DNA of 64,000 bases from Mayamaea pseudoterrestris (GCA_027923505.1 BROI01000005.1:1175469-1239468); one strand, 5' to 3'. Positions 50,997 through 63,003 are shown, numbered from the stretch's first letter. Notes: generated by a model from the sequence alone, not told the origin. Program-made: numbers and translations.

Positions 50997-52283
50997 TTAG
51001 ACAATGCCGAGTCCACTATGCGACGGAAGGACTAGTGGCGTTGCATTCTTGACCGCCATGTAGTAATACCAGAAAAAGTCCACCATGAGAATCAGCTGGA
51101 CAAACTGCGAAAACAAGGCCAAGTATCCGGGAAGCCTGGAGCCAGAACTGTTTGCGAGCTCATGATAGCTGTATACCCAAAAGAAAAACTCCATGAGACG
51201 GCCAAATCCCAGTGCCGCCACGAAATGAGCCGTCAAAAGCTCCACTACGCCTGATGCCTGCTTTTGGAACATGTACAGTTGTGGAACCAAGGCTGTCGAC
51301 TCTAAGTACATGGCATAAGTCCAAGCCGTGTCACTCAAAAAGTCAGCATTTAAGTTGGGATGAACGAAAATGGCAATAATACCCACGGGAGCTGCCAACC
51401 AAAGTGCGCCATAGCCTGGAGGAACGTTGAACTCGCCAAACTGATCGACGTCCGCCTGATAGGTCGACTTGAATAGAACCAGACATCCATACAGTGCAGT
51501 CCCTGTAAAGACTAAAGCCATGATTTCAATGAGATGATAGAGCCAGTCGCCTGACTTGTCGTACGGCAGGTAACCTTCATGCCGAATAATCGAAGTCAAC
51601 CGAAAGAAAAAGACAAGAGTATAAAGTTGCAGCGTCTTCATGGAGACCCCCGACGCTCGCTGGCTCTTGTACATTTTGACGTTTAATATACCAAATCCAA
51701 ACATGCGAGCCATTGCTCCATACGTCATTAAAAAGGAGAAGTCACCAGCAGACAGCATAAAGTAAACAAACAATGAGGCCGTGAAGAAGCCTGCCCACAT
51801 GTAAACGTTCTGGTTTAGCGCGTGAAGTGCGTGGCTTCGCTTGCCGCTCTTGTGGCCCTTCTCCTCGCCTTGGTTCTGCATGGCCACAAGACAAGGGAGG
51901 GAGAATGATGAGAAATGAGGTCGACTGGCGACGAACAAAATCATTCGTTTTCCGCTGGTCACGAGCTGGCCCTACGAGTCGCGAGTGATGACTCTTGCGA
52001 CGAACCAACGGCTCTGAGCGTTCACCATGGCCGCTCACACGCGCATCACTGCAATAATCCGTACCTGATCACCAGGAATTTGAGCGCCATAAGCATTATA
52101 GTTTCCTCCACCATATCCGCCTGGATATCCGCTGGTTGAGCCGCCTCCATACGAAGCTCCACCCACCGTGCCACCCCCGTAAGCTGGCTGTTGCGGCGGA
52201 GCATATCCACCACCGTAACTAGCTCCACCGCCGCCGGCGTTTGATTGAAAGCCCGGACGGCCGTATGGACCCTGTGAAGACAT
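50997..52283 (-). CDS. ERD2: ER lumen protein-retaining receptor (KDEL receptor) with Gly-rich N-terminus
   Basis: Seven-helix Golgi receptor that retrieves KDEL-tagged ER proteins. Exon 1 is 52283-52065, exon 2 is 51875-50997; the 189-bp intron (CAG|GTACGG...ATGCAG) joins IPGDQ to NQGEEKG; about 365 aa, longer than the usual ~215-270. Exon 1 encodes only a Gly/Tyr/Pro-rich low-complexity region (GYAPPQQPAYGGGTVGGASY). The receptor core shows FGFGILNVKMYKSQRASGVS, LQLYTLVFFFRLTSIIRHEG, LYLESTALVPQLYMFQKQ-like sequence and HFVAALGFGRLMEFFFWVYS. It lacks a strict copy of some human positions (NLFRLTGDLAH), as in the longer plant and protist ERD2-like subfamily. Confidence 0.88.
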
Positions 52284-52866
52284 CAAGAATGAGACAGTGC
52301 AACACACGATCTGAAGTAATGTCCAAGGCTTTTGATGGGTCGGAAGTGGACCATACAGCGCCGAATGGAACCGTCGTCATGACGAGGCGTGCGCGCACAA
52401 AGTAAGTTCTGGCGTGTGTGCTATAATTCGACGTTGTGCTACGGTTGCTAACGGTAACTACCTATAGGTGGCTTGTCCTGCCATTATAAGGCGACCGGAT
52501 ATCATCATAAAGATGTACAATGATGATGCGTCCAAGAGTGCAAGTCAATGCCAATTGAGTGATGATTGTTTGACTATTTGAAGTTTGACGACAAGTGGAA
52601 GAGAATGCCGCACCACAAGTGCTCTACGGTTAACAAGTTTGATCAAAGCACTTTCACAATTATAGACTGGTGGCTACCTACAGGTAGTGCGACAAGTTAA
52701 ATACTGACTAGTCACGGCAAAGATATATGATGGGAAACCAGTAGCTACATTGACAAAGGCTATCCTGTAATACGCAGTATCCGCAAGAGCAACAAGTGTC
52801 ACCAAGAAACCCTTCCGTACAATCACTCATAGAATCGCAGTCTCGGAGTAGTGAAAGAAGTTCATT
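52284..52866. other. Intergenic region between REEP and KDEL receptor genes
   Basis: 583 bp between two minus-strand genes: the promoter of the KDEL receptor gene and the 3' UTR of the REEP gene. AT-rich in the middle. No gene, tRNA or repeat noticed. Confidence 0.45.
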
Positions 52867-53572
52867 TTACTTGTCCTTATCCGACTCGGTCGTCTCTGCA
52901 AATGCTGCATTGCTTGGGTCGGAGGACGCGACGGCACTCCCTTTCTTCTTGGCGTCTGCCATGGCGACATCAATCTTTGACGGCTTCTTCAGGAAGTCTT
53001 TCAAAAACGAATCGTACATAAACGTAGCGCCCTTGGTTTGCGGTAGCATAAGCCAAAGTAGAAAGGCAAGCTTGAATGCAAAATAAAAAGGAATCCAATA
53101 AACCAACGTCACCTTGAAGACCTCAAGCAACTGAAAGAGACTAAAAATAATCCAGTAGACTTGCCACTGAACGATGTCTCCTTTGATCTTTGTCTCAATA
53201 GCTTGAAACGACTTGAATGCAGGGTAAGCGAATCCAATCAAGCGGCTGAGGGAGGAGACTCCAACGCCAAAAACGAGAAAGACAAGTACGATGATAGCAG
53301 CACCAGTTCCCAAATATTCCTTGGGGACTCCCGACTTTTCCTGGATTTTCAATACAGAAGATAGATTTGTAAGTGATGCGATTATATCAAACGATCACGC
53401 TCAATATTCAATGTCACATTGCTCCGCCTCTCATTCATTCATCTTTCATCTTTCCTCATCATTATTAATTCCAAGCGCGCCACGCCATACTCACCTCCGC
53501 CTGCTGAAAGATCGGAAACTTGTCAAGTCGGACTCGCACAGCCTTGATTTTCTCGTTCACGTCAATAGTCAT
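52867..53572 (-). CDS. REEP/HVA22/TB2-DP1 family ER-shaping protein
   Basis: Reticulon-like hairpin protein that curves ER membranes (Yop1/DP1/HVA22/REEP5). Exon 1 is 53572-53495, exon 2 is 53340-52867; a 154-bp intron (GAG|GTGAGT...TCCAG) joins FPIFQQAE to EKSGVPKEYLG; about 183 aa. Two hydrophobic hairpins are visible (LGTGAAIIVLVFLVFGVGVS and VYWIIFSLFQLLEVFKVTLV plus IPFYFAFKLAFLLWLMLPQT). The family block FAYPAFKSFQAIETK and LPQTKGATFMYDSFLKDFL are clear. The C-terminal tail is Lys/Ser/Asp-rich. Start chosen at MTIDVNEKIKAVR because the family has a short N-terminus. Confidence 0.9.
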
Positions 53573-53811
53573 GTTGATGATTATGAAGATCCGGTTCGCA
53601 GCAGCAAGAATTGTCGTGATTCTCTCGTGCCGCTCCCATCGCGCTCCAAGAATTCGGGCCGACACATGATAGTCGGACCGGTTCTCAAATTCTCACGTTC
53701 GATCCAATGCGTCTCCGTTTAGCGGATGGTTGCTGCTGCTGCATATATACACTCAAAATCTTGTTCTTGTGCGATACGAGTAGTCGATTGGTTGTTCAGA
53801 GGTCGATTAAG

Positions 53812-54807
53812 ATGTTTGGTAGGTCTTGTAATGTTGAAAGTCTGTATGTAGGTCCGCAGCAAGTTTAACCCGAGCCGAAACACAAATCGTCTCCTCGAGA
53901 AAGTATCGTCAGTGCATAAAATTGGGTTCGCTGTTCGCTCACGTCATGTCATCTCATAACAGGAATGGATTATCATGGATCAGGTGGCTTTGACCAACAA
54001 GGTGATAGCAGTGGCTTTGGAGGAGGTAGAGGAGGAGAAGGAGGTGGAGGCTACCCAAGTCCCTCGCAGCCAAAGGGCAAGCGCAACTACGACGACCGCT
54101 CCGTCACTCCAATTACTATCAAAATGGCACTCTCTGGATCAAATTCTGGCGAAGGAGGAGCTCTTGTACTCGCGGATGGACGAAAGATGAATCAAGTTTG
54201 TATCGTTGGAGCCACTCGTTCGTATGATGACTTTAGTACCAATATCCTTTTTGCCATTGAAGACGGAACCGGCCTTATCGATAGCAAGCAATGGATTGAC
54301 GATAGCGACTCTACAGGACTTGCAGAAATTCGAAAGCAGACGCTTCGCGAAAATGTATACTTGAAGATTGTTGGGACAGTCCGAGACTATGACGGCAAGA
54401 AGACGATTGTCGCTGATTCCATCCGACCGCTGTCAACTGGGAATGAAATCGCGCATCACATGCTTAGCGTCGTGTACGCAGCTGAAAGTTACAAGCGCCG
54501 ACACTCGTATGTGATGCCGAACGATACCATGATGGGCGGCGTTGGCTTTGGGAGCGATCCCATACCGAGTCGTCCAGGAACGTCCTTTCAGACCGTGCGT
54601 GGTGGTCGCCTGGACGATCTGGTGCTCGATTACATCAAGACGCAGGGCGAGCAGTCGGAAGCAGGAGCCAATTTGCACCAGTGTGTTCAGGCTCTCGCGA
54701 TGCATGGGCATTCGGAGGGAGAAATTCGCAAGACCATTGATACGCTTAACAATGAAGGGCACATTTATTCTACGATTGACGACAATAACTTTAAGGCCGC
54801 CATGTAA
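53812..54807 (+). CDS. RPA2: Replication protein A 32 kDa subunit
   Basis: Middle subunit of the single-stranded-DNA-binding RPA trimer. The main exon is 53963-54807. A 7-nt coding exon (ATGTTTG, 53812-53818) probably precedes it, joined by a 144-bp intron (GTAGGT...AACAG) to give MFGMDYHGSGGF; if not, translation starts at 53965. About 283 aa. The Gly/Ser-rich N-terminus is the usual phosphorylation region. The OB fold contains VTPITIKMALSG, MNQVCIVGATRSYDDFSTNI and FAIEDGTGLIDSKQWIDD. The C-terminal winged helix (LDDLVLDYIKTQGEQSEAGA ... INDTLNNEGHIYSTIDD-type) is present. Confidence 0.9.
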
Positions 54808-54912
54808 TTTACCACTCGCAGACATGCGTGCACAACTGCTTTGTTTGAACACTTACTACAGTATACAGTACTTAGTGAAAGACGTATAACGGTAGTTCGA
54901 CCAATCACCCGA

Positions 54913-55747
54913 TTAAAGCGTTTGGTGAGTAAATCCAGCGTCTTCCAACCTCTTCGCGCAATCAAAGATGTTCGCGACAATGACCGACACCTCCGCAAGT
55001 GCACCGTTGCCATGCTCCCCGCATGCTAATAGTTTAAGCTGCGGTTCGACGACTTGAAACAAAACGGCAGATACGTCATGTTGAAAAAACGTATGGATTG
55101 TATCCAGTTGTTGCTGTGTCAATTTGTGTTCCCACATGGTCGTGTTCATAGCAGGTGCAAGTATCATTGGCTTTGGTCTAGCAGATTTTCGACCAAACTC
55201 CCAAGCTCTAGCTACGCAAGAGAGCGTATCGTCGCAGAAGCCATGCGCCAGCTTGGCGAGAGTGTTCGCCGATAGGGGAGCAATGACTAGCATGTCGGCC
55301 CAGTTGCGCAAGTCAATATGAAGGACGGAATCACCCAGTGTATTCCATTCGTGCAATTCTTTGTATGCGTCTGTTACGGACGCGTCAATTTAAACCAATC
55401 AGAGTTGTAGTTGTACATGGTCAGTATGCAGGTAAAGATGGCATGCAGCACGCTACCGTTGAGGACTCACCGAGCAGCTCCACTTTTCCTTTGACAATTT
55501 CTTTACGTAATTCTTCCCATGCAGTTGGATTGTAATCTCGAGCCTTGTCCCAAAATCTACTTCCTCCCTTGGTCAGCAAGATTCGCACACGACAAGGACG
55601 TGCGTGTTGAACAAGTCGGACCGCTAACTCTGGAGCTTTGACCGCCGCAACGGACCCACTGACGCCCAGCAATACATGCATGGGACGATTGCAGGTACTC
55701 AAACAACAGTCAGCCGAAGTGCTAGCAGGCTCCATTAGAAGGGACAT
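54913..55747 (-). CDS. PPCDC: Phosphopantothenoylcysteine decarboxylase
   Basis: FMN-dependent decarboxylation of 4'-phosphopantothenoylcysteine in coenzyme A synthesis (COAC/HAL3 family). Exon 1 is 55747-55471, exon 2 is 55370-54913; the 100-bp intron (CTCG|GTGAGT...TAACAG) joins ELL to DAYKELHEW; about 244 aa. Visible are the flavoprotein start PMHVLLGVSGSVAAVKAPEL, the catalytic-His strand LHIDLRNWADMLVIAPLSAN, the motif APAMNTTMWEHK and the substrate clamp LLACGEHGNGALAE with its Cys. Length and motifs match human PPCDC. The downstream gap to the broken ChlH copy begins the decayed region. Confidence 0.93.
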
Positions 55748-57459
55748 ACTCGAGTGGCAGCAGGATCACCGGACATTGTTCCACAAGATTGGGAGGTGAG
55801 GGAAAATAGCATTCGCACCGGTTTTCAACTACCTAGCTATCGGTAACTTGGCTGATCCTAACAGCAGCACTGACCTTTCCTAAGTGCCAACAGTATCACT
55901 ATCAGCTAAAATATTTCCTGATAATTGTTTATGATGACAACGTCGCCCTTTGTGCAAACATTCGATGAACAATGACGTTCTGCGACATCTCCAAACGTGA
56001 GTGAGGCAGTTTCAATCACAAACCATGTACTGAGCAGTACGCAATGCCAAATGCCACTTATTGGACTTTGTAGTGCTTTCCTTACTCAACCCATGCAGCA
56101 ACATCTTCACAGCTTTCTTGATTCTTGCCTAGCTACGAAGTACCCCAAACTGCACTGTAGCATGCCCATAGCAGCCTGGTTGTGTTTGCGCGTGCGAAAG
56201 CCTTTGCATTTCCGATCAGATAAATCTCCCTTTGCCGAGTTCGCCATGCAGCAATAAGTCGTAGCTTTGAATAATTCATCTCATATTGTTCAACGTTCAT
56301 CTCACTACCGTTTAAGCGCTTGGGGATGTTTTGCGCGCGAAAGCAGTGCTCCTCCCACCTCCCCGCTCCGCGAATGTGTTTTTCATTGGAAATATACACT
56401 ATGGCGGTGAGACTACCGGTACATATTGGTGGCGCTGTGGCCGACATGGCGTCACAAAAATTGAACACAGGAGTATTTGCACAAACTTGCGCGGCCTAGC
56501 CTTCAATGATGGGAAGCTCCCGGTCCATGCACTGCATGTACTACCACGACACTAACCAAATCATGTCGCGAGATATCAATATTATTGGTACAGTAAAGTA
56601 GACAATCACCTCGATGGCTTCAAGAATGCGAAATGTGTTGTTCGTCTCATGTGGCCTCTCAGCTCACCTGCTTGTAAAAAGTACATTACCTTCCAACTTT
56701 TAACGCCAACTAGGTGATTAGCGCGACAACACGAATGTCGCCAGAAAGAAGAGCATGGCGAGGTCGAACAAGTGCCGATTACAGCACTTAATTTTTTAGC
56801 GATGGTGCCACCGCCAAAGTGTTTGTTTACTTGACAAGAACACAGGATATGGATGTTGGACAAGGAGGTCTTCGCAAAGTTTTTCTCACCAATCTCAACA
56901 GTTGAAGCAACGCACCTTATTGGAATGCATTCGACGGACACGCAGTAGTCCATATCTTAGGTGAGTAATGGATCGCTGCAGACATTGCACTGGTGTTGTT
57001 CATTTCAGCGGTAACAGGCGCAGGTGCGGCAAGTAGCGGCTCGACAGCTTGTCGGTTACGATGTGTGTCACATGTTAAACAACAGCAGCGTCGCCAAGGT
57101 GTTGGTGCGGCCATGCCCCAACCGACTATGATGCACTTGCGCTGCAGCAGTGCGGACTGGCCGCAACGAGGGTTATCGGATGGTGCACCCTCATGGGACA
57201 GCCAAGTATACTGCTTGAATTTTTGAACCATGGAGAGCAAAGCAATTCAAAAATGTGTTGTGCGGTGTTTGTAATCTTTGGCTGCCCTGCACGCAACATC
57301 GGCTGCGCCACTAGATTTGGAGCAGCACGAAACTTGATAATCTTTGGGCCATGCGACAACCCGGATCTTTTGAACCCAACCGAATGCATCAAAATCGCGT
57401 TAATGTCCGTCTCCAGATAAACCATTGGTACGATATTCCTATGTTGCTCTACCATGGCA
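55748..57459. other. Gene-poor region upstream of PPCDC
   Basis: About 1.7 kb with no convincing intact gene. Near 55818 and 56415 there are ACCGGT motifs. The minus strand around 57130-57450 has a protein-like frame (NIVPMVYLETDINAILMHSV, PKIIKFRAAPNLVAQPM) that ends without a recognisable domain and overlaps the 3' end of the ChlH-like pseudogene. It may be another broken gene. Confidence 0.4.
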
Positions 57460-60400
57460 TTAGCTCGATCCCTGCTCCACAAGATCGTCTGCGTCTGCAT
57501 ACAACAATTGCAGTTTTGTTAATGTTTCAGCATCGGTCGACCACATCCCTCTACCGGCAGCTTCCAAAAATCTGCGGATTACGTTTTTGAATGCCTCAGG
57601 ATTTGATCGCTGCAACGTTTTGGCAACATCGTCGTCCAGGGCATAGCGTTCAGCAGCTTGGTCAAAGACATAATTATCTATTTTTGCGGTGGCAGCCCAA
57701 CCGATCAAAGCTGTCATCCGTTGAGATATTTCGTAGGCGCCCCCAGAGCCTTGACCCAGCATCTTATCCCTCCATTTTGGATTAAGCAGCTTGCTTCTAT
57801 ACTCCAGACGCAGTACATCTTCGACGTCTTGGACTGCCATTGGTGCGTCGTCGCCACCAATACCAAATGCTTCGATCACGGAAATTGCCACCTTTTTCCG
57901 TTTGCCTGTTAATGAATCCACGGATCTTCGGTTCTCGGCTGCTATTTTCAACGCACCAGTATTTGCATAATACTCTTGGATGTCCGATAGCCCGTATTCG
58001 ACGCTGTCAATCTCTTGCACAACCCGTTCAGTCGTCGACAATAGTTTATCCAATACTTCTGGTCGGGCCCGCCCTGCAGCTTCAATGCTTCCTTCACCTC
58101 GACCATATGAGAAGCTATTTCGGCTTTGCCAGATTTCGCCTAGCGCGTCTTTGTCCTCCCAATCCCCGGTCCCAACTACTTCATTAACCATGCTTCCGTA
58201 ATCTCCGGGCCTGTAAGAACAATCAAGCTGAATGAGGAAGTGCTTTTTCATGTGCAGTACATGCTATGCTGCGACTTACGGGTTGCTGAAAAGTCGGGCT
58301 GCGACTCGTTCCGAAACTCCGCCTCAGTAGCTCCATGGCATGTTTTCTGACAAAAGTTGCGATTAAGCGGCTCATCAGCTTGCGCCGCCCGCCCGAACAT
58401 GTCATCCAGTAAATCGACAATGTTTGCAAAAGAGTCCCGAAAGATGCCACTCAGCGATGCAAGAACGTCAATGCGCGGACGTCCCAGCTCCTTAAGTGAA
58501 ATGAGATCGTACCGAACAATTCTTCCGGTCGTCTCTTTAATGGGGTGAGCACCGACTAAGGCAAGCACAATGGCTACTGACTCGCCTTTTGTTTTTATTG
58601 AATCTAATCCCCATAGCGTAACAGCCACCGTTTCGGGATACTGACCGCTGTTCTTTTCTTTGTGTTGTCGTAAAATCTCGTCGGCTGCTCGTTTGCCCGC
58701 GCCCATGCGCCAGGTGATGGGATTCGAAAAGGGTCGAGAGCATGAATATTTCTGCCAGTGGGGAGAACGCCAATGCCGTCACGAAGAAGGTCTCCACCAG
58801 AGCAGCAGGCACAAAGCCTCCATCTAGCGTTAATGACATTGTCGAGTTCCTCGGTGGACCGATCCAACAAGTTAATGACGTCCATTACATCGTCCTCGAT
58901 ACTTGAGACTGTAGACAGTGCAGATAAACCAAGTAGGGAGTCAATCGATGCTATCAAATCGGCCTATTCAAATGTTTTGTGATCGATTACTCGATGCTTC
59001 GCGAAACTTTGTAATGGATGGCGAAGTGAATCTTCCGACAGTCGATCACCGAAATAAGCTGACCCGACGCCAAAAGATCTTCATCCGTTGGACGGCTTCA
59101 AAAATATGTAAGCCGCTTGAGAACAACCTATCTTGCAAGAGATTCAGGTGGTCGCTTAATCTAGACACCCAGTCATTCTTGTCGGCTAAACTTAGGATGC
59201 TCAATGCACTGTCATCTACACAACCGTCGTTGAACAAAGGAACATCCTTGATCATGCCGCTGCGAAGCGATAGGTCATATATCGTCTGCAAAAGATACAT
59301 ATCGCTTTCTCCGGTGAAGCTCTATATTCGTCAATCACGTCTTTCAGACTTGCCAGCTCCAGGTAAAGGCCGCTGCGGCCGTATGGCGGAACGTTGTAAG
59401 ACACGATTGTAGCGTAGCCACGTCGCTTCGCCAAAATACTTTCACTTGGATTATTGGCAGCGTATATATAAATGTTAGGAGTTCACCAAGAAGCTCGTCG
59501 CTCCATGACTTCCGATCATTCCCAAGCGGTTGGCCTGGAAGCCATTCCACGGTTCCATGCATACCTAGATGAAGAACTGCATTTGCTCCGAACCCACCGC
59601 GCGATTCCGGTAATTTCATCCACTCATAAGTGGCGCAATATTGTGGATGGGGCGTCAAATCCCTTTCAAACAAGAGCCTCATAGGATCCCCTTCCACACC
59701 CAGCATCGGTTGCACAAAAATCCATACATTGCCAACCTGCAAACCAGCAACAACAAAGTCTCCATTAGCCGAGACGCCGGGTCCGCGTTGTTTTTCATTC
59801 CAAGCACGGCGAACCTTTTTGTACATGTACTTTCCCACCATCTTCTCCAGCTCATCAGATGATATATTCTTCGCGACCACGCGAGCACCGCCGAGACCCC
59901 GCCATTTCGACCGAGTGATTCTGCCACAGTCCTGTCGCCGCCAGAAGCTCGCTCAATCTTGTTCTCTAGTGCAGCTGGCATGCGGTCTGCACCCCCAACG
60001 ACAACGCGGTCCTCGCACAGTACTGCCAGTGCGGCGACAAGACTTTCGCCAGACGCATCAGGGTAAGCCGCCCAGTCACCAAGATTGTAACTTTCCTTGT
60101 GCAAACGAGCTAGCAGCATTTCGAGTGATCTGGGGACGTCCAGCAAGGCAGCAGTACCGACGGCACCAACGTTTGGTGGAAAGCCATATACTGATATAGC
60201 TATTTTTCGATCACTGGTGGCGTTCTTCGCAGCCGCACCCATCCATCAATGCGCTGAATCAGTTTACGCACTCGCTCTGGCACCAGCGCAATCTTGTCAC
60301 CAACAAGACCACCGAGTACAACGGTGTCCACCGCCCCATCTAGCTCGGGCAATGAATAGAGAACGACTGATTGTAACCCCTGAACACCATTTCTTTTCCA

Positions 60401-61849
60401 TTGCTGAATCGACTGCAAAAGCAAGGGGCTCGCTACCATTACGGAACATTCATGGATGTCAGCAGTTCCTTTGTAATGTCCACGTTGCGTCCTGCTCCAT
60501 ACTACCAGCAGGGCCACCCACCAACGGAAACCCAATTGTATTCACAATTGCTTCAACGGGCAACGGCGTTGTTGTGTTGGTACGTATCAGCACGATGAAA
60601 CTTCCCTCGTTTCACCATTTCGTCTCATACTCGCTCGTCAGCAAGTCCCGCACAATTGTATGCGCCTCGACTCCATTGATGAAAAGCGATAGGAATAATA
60701 CCTTGCTCCTCCACAATGGTCAATAAATCCTGCAGATAGCGTTGCTCCGTAATGACATGCTTTCGATACAGCAACATTGGCAACCCGAGGAGCACCTGCT
60801 GGTGCCAAACGAAAGTTATGCTTTATTGCTAAATGTTTCGTCCGGTCGGACAAACCTAAGAAGTAATCGCGAGGAGACTCGAAATAGGGTGAGACGCCAT
60901 CGCTGCTTCGATAAAATAGCGGGATGAATAAGGCCAATGTCTGGTGTAACTTGAAGCTGAGGTAGTTGTGTCATTCTGAATGAGCCGAGCGACAAAGTGT
61001 GTTGATAATTTGAAGCATGGACTGACGTTGCTTGCACCGCCTTGATTCCAGTAACGATATGCTTCTAGCCAGGTGCGCAAATCGCTTGCTTTGTCACCAG
61101 GCACAAACTTCAACAGGTCCGGCCCAACCTTAAAGCTTCAAGTATCCACTCAACTTGTCTTCCTCTTTTGCCAGAACCAAATGTAGACAGAATTGTCTTG
61201 ATTGCTGGAGGAGGACCAGGCGCAGATCCATCGTCTACTTTCGCCATGTTAAAAGTGCCGACGCTGTTGAATTCCATCAGTTCGGTAGCACTTTCTCAAA
61301 GATGAGTCGCGGACCAAATTTTCGGCAATAAGCCTTTAGATGTGTTATCGTAATCAAAGATCAGTGAACCGATAAAAGCATCTGCGTCCAGTAGAGCTTG
61401 CCGAAACGAAGGGATGAAGACTTAAATCGTTTGATCCAAACTTGGCAAATTGTTGGCTACCGAATATCCGAATCTGCAAACACATGGAGCTCAATGTCAA
61501 TATCATCTGCCGCCTTTTATATAGTTCTCGGTTAAATGACTCGAAAGCCAGCCACTAACACGATTTTCGGGCGCTCAGATGCGGGCAGTCCTCCGTGTCC
61601 GATCGTCGAGGGCGATTGGTTTGGGGAAGCGAAGTTTGACGAAGCTGCATTTCGACAAACTTTGTGCACTACAAAAGCCAAGAGACTCCGCAAGGAACTG
61701 GTAGGAAAGAAGGAAGGCGAAGCGGGCGGATCGATGAGACTGACGAGACGAGTTTGTCCAATGAGAACACAACGTAGTTTTTGTGAATGAACAAACGGGA
61801 CTGGATGATCAGTTCCTGTTCGTGTCGTGTTTTTGGCACGCAGCGCCAT
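57460..61849 (-). pseudogene. chlH: Magnesium chelatase H subunit, BchH-type, multiply frameshifted
   Basis: ChlH/BchH carries protoporphyrin IX while Mg2+ is inserted, the first step specific to chlorophyll. Almost the whole protein can be followed in order on the minus strand, but in changing frames. Blocks are KIVLVAGF (~61550), ADAFIGSLIFDYDN (~61350), KFVPGDKASDLRTWLEAYRY (~61090), SLPELDGAVDTVVLGGLVGD (~60350), KIAISVYGFPPNVGAVGTA (~60190), LHLGMHGTVEWLPGQPLGN (~59540), AKRRGYATIVSYNVPPYGR (~59400), GVLPTGRNIHALDPFRIPSP (~58740), GQYPETVAVTLWGLDSIKTK (~58610) and an intact C-terminal exon (58210-57460). A 69-bp intron (58279-58211) keeps its splice sites. At least ten frame changes break the rest. 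GMHGTVEWLPG and NVPPYGR are BchH-like rather than plant GUN5-like. Confidence 0.88.
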
Positions 61850-62058
61850 GATCCGATCAGAACGGTGACAATCATTTTGATGTCGATGCGTTTTCGGCCG
61901 CCATCATTTTCGCTGCGTTATTGCATTCGAGTCAAGTAACGAACAACCAGCAACCAGATTTTTTCCCCTTGACTCGATGCGCTCATGAACAAGATATTAA
62001 TATTTGGATAAGCCCGCCAAATCAATTGTTCAGTGCAGTCGTCAACGAGCCAATCAAT

Positions 62059-63003
62059 GGCGACGGCTACGCTCCTCGGCAAAGCGAAGTCCGATCCAGA
62101 ACGTCAAGATCACAACAAACGCAACCTCCAACAATATAATTCAGAAATTAAGGGACTTCCGATTGGCCAGCCATATTCGCATTACGGCAGACACCAAGGG
62201 GGCAATAAGGTGTGATCAGACATGGGCAGAAGTGTCACCGGATTTGCGACGATCACTCCAAATGGTTTTGCACCCTGTTACGAGACTTTGGAGATTGATT
62301 CCGAGATCAAGGACAGAACCGTTTGTCAATCCGAGAAAGGGAAACTTAATGATCCAAACGACTTACATCCATACCTGCGCTCTCGTTGCTGCAAGCTTGT
62401 TTCAAAAGATTAACGACAAACTTGACGACGGTGCCCCAGAGCCTGCTGCAACGCAAGTATCGCTTTGAGCATTGCGATATGATTGCTCAGAAAAAGAGCA
62501 GATACCAGAGTTTCTATAGATAAATCCGGATCACGGTAGACCATCCCGCCGATGAGCTTCGCGGCATGGATGAAGCATTTGATTTTGCCGACTGGGCGTA
62601 CGACGAGTTTGAAGATGACAAAATGGCAAAAGAGTTGGCCAATCACAAGTTCTACTTGTGGTAAGACTATAATTGTATTTCCTTTGCATTAATCTACTCA
62701 AATCACTTAAATCTCACTTAGGTTTGTCGACAGAGACACGACAAGTTCAAGCTTCCTGGATGGCTCACCGTAAGGTAAAGAGCGTAAGACGGTTTATCAG
62801 TATCAGGGTCGTGGTTTTTTGAAGGATTGTGACCGATTGTGCGGCCACTCGATCAATATTGGTGGACCATTCATTAGGGACGGTCCCACGCAACTTTATG
62901 GCCATGAAGGCATTCTCGCGGCAGCAAATGGTTGGCTATCAGTCGAGATACTCATCGAGGAACTTTTTACCAAATCGATACAAAATTTTCATCATGTCAC
63001 ATA
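62059..63003 (+). pseudogene. Broken plus-strand coding remnant, unknown family
   Basis: Successive protein-like blocks on the plus strand: MATATLLGKAKSDPERQDHN (from ATG 62059), SHIRITADTKGAIRCDQTWA (~62170), QRKYRFEHCDMIAQKKSRYQ (~62450), DELRGMDEAFDFADWAYDEF (~62560), HDKFKLPGWLTVR (~62735) and KDCDRLCGHSINIGGPFIRD (~62820). They sit in different frames and one stop (TAA near 62520) splits a continuous frame. A possible intron (TGTG|GTAAGA...CTTAG, about 62661-62721) is present. The pattern fits a decayed gene, or a real gene with unrecognised introns. I cannot name the family. Confidence 0.35.

Noticed and set aside
58918-59412. 164-codon plus-strand ORF
   Set aside because: It lies antisense to conserved ChlH blocks and shows no protein-like pattern of its own.
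57460-61849. Frameshifts as plain sequencing error
   Set aside because: Several kilobase-long ORFs elsewhere in the window (INTS6, APC4, ATP-grasp) are error-free, and shifts here are frequent and not confined to homopolymers. Error is not fully excluded.
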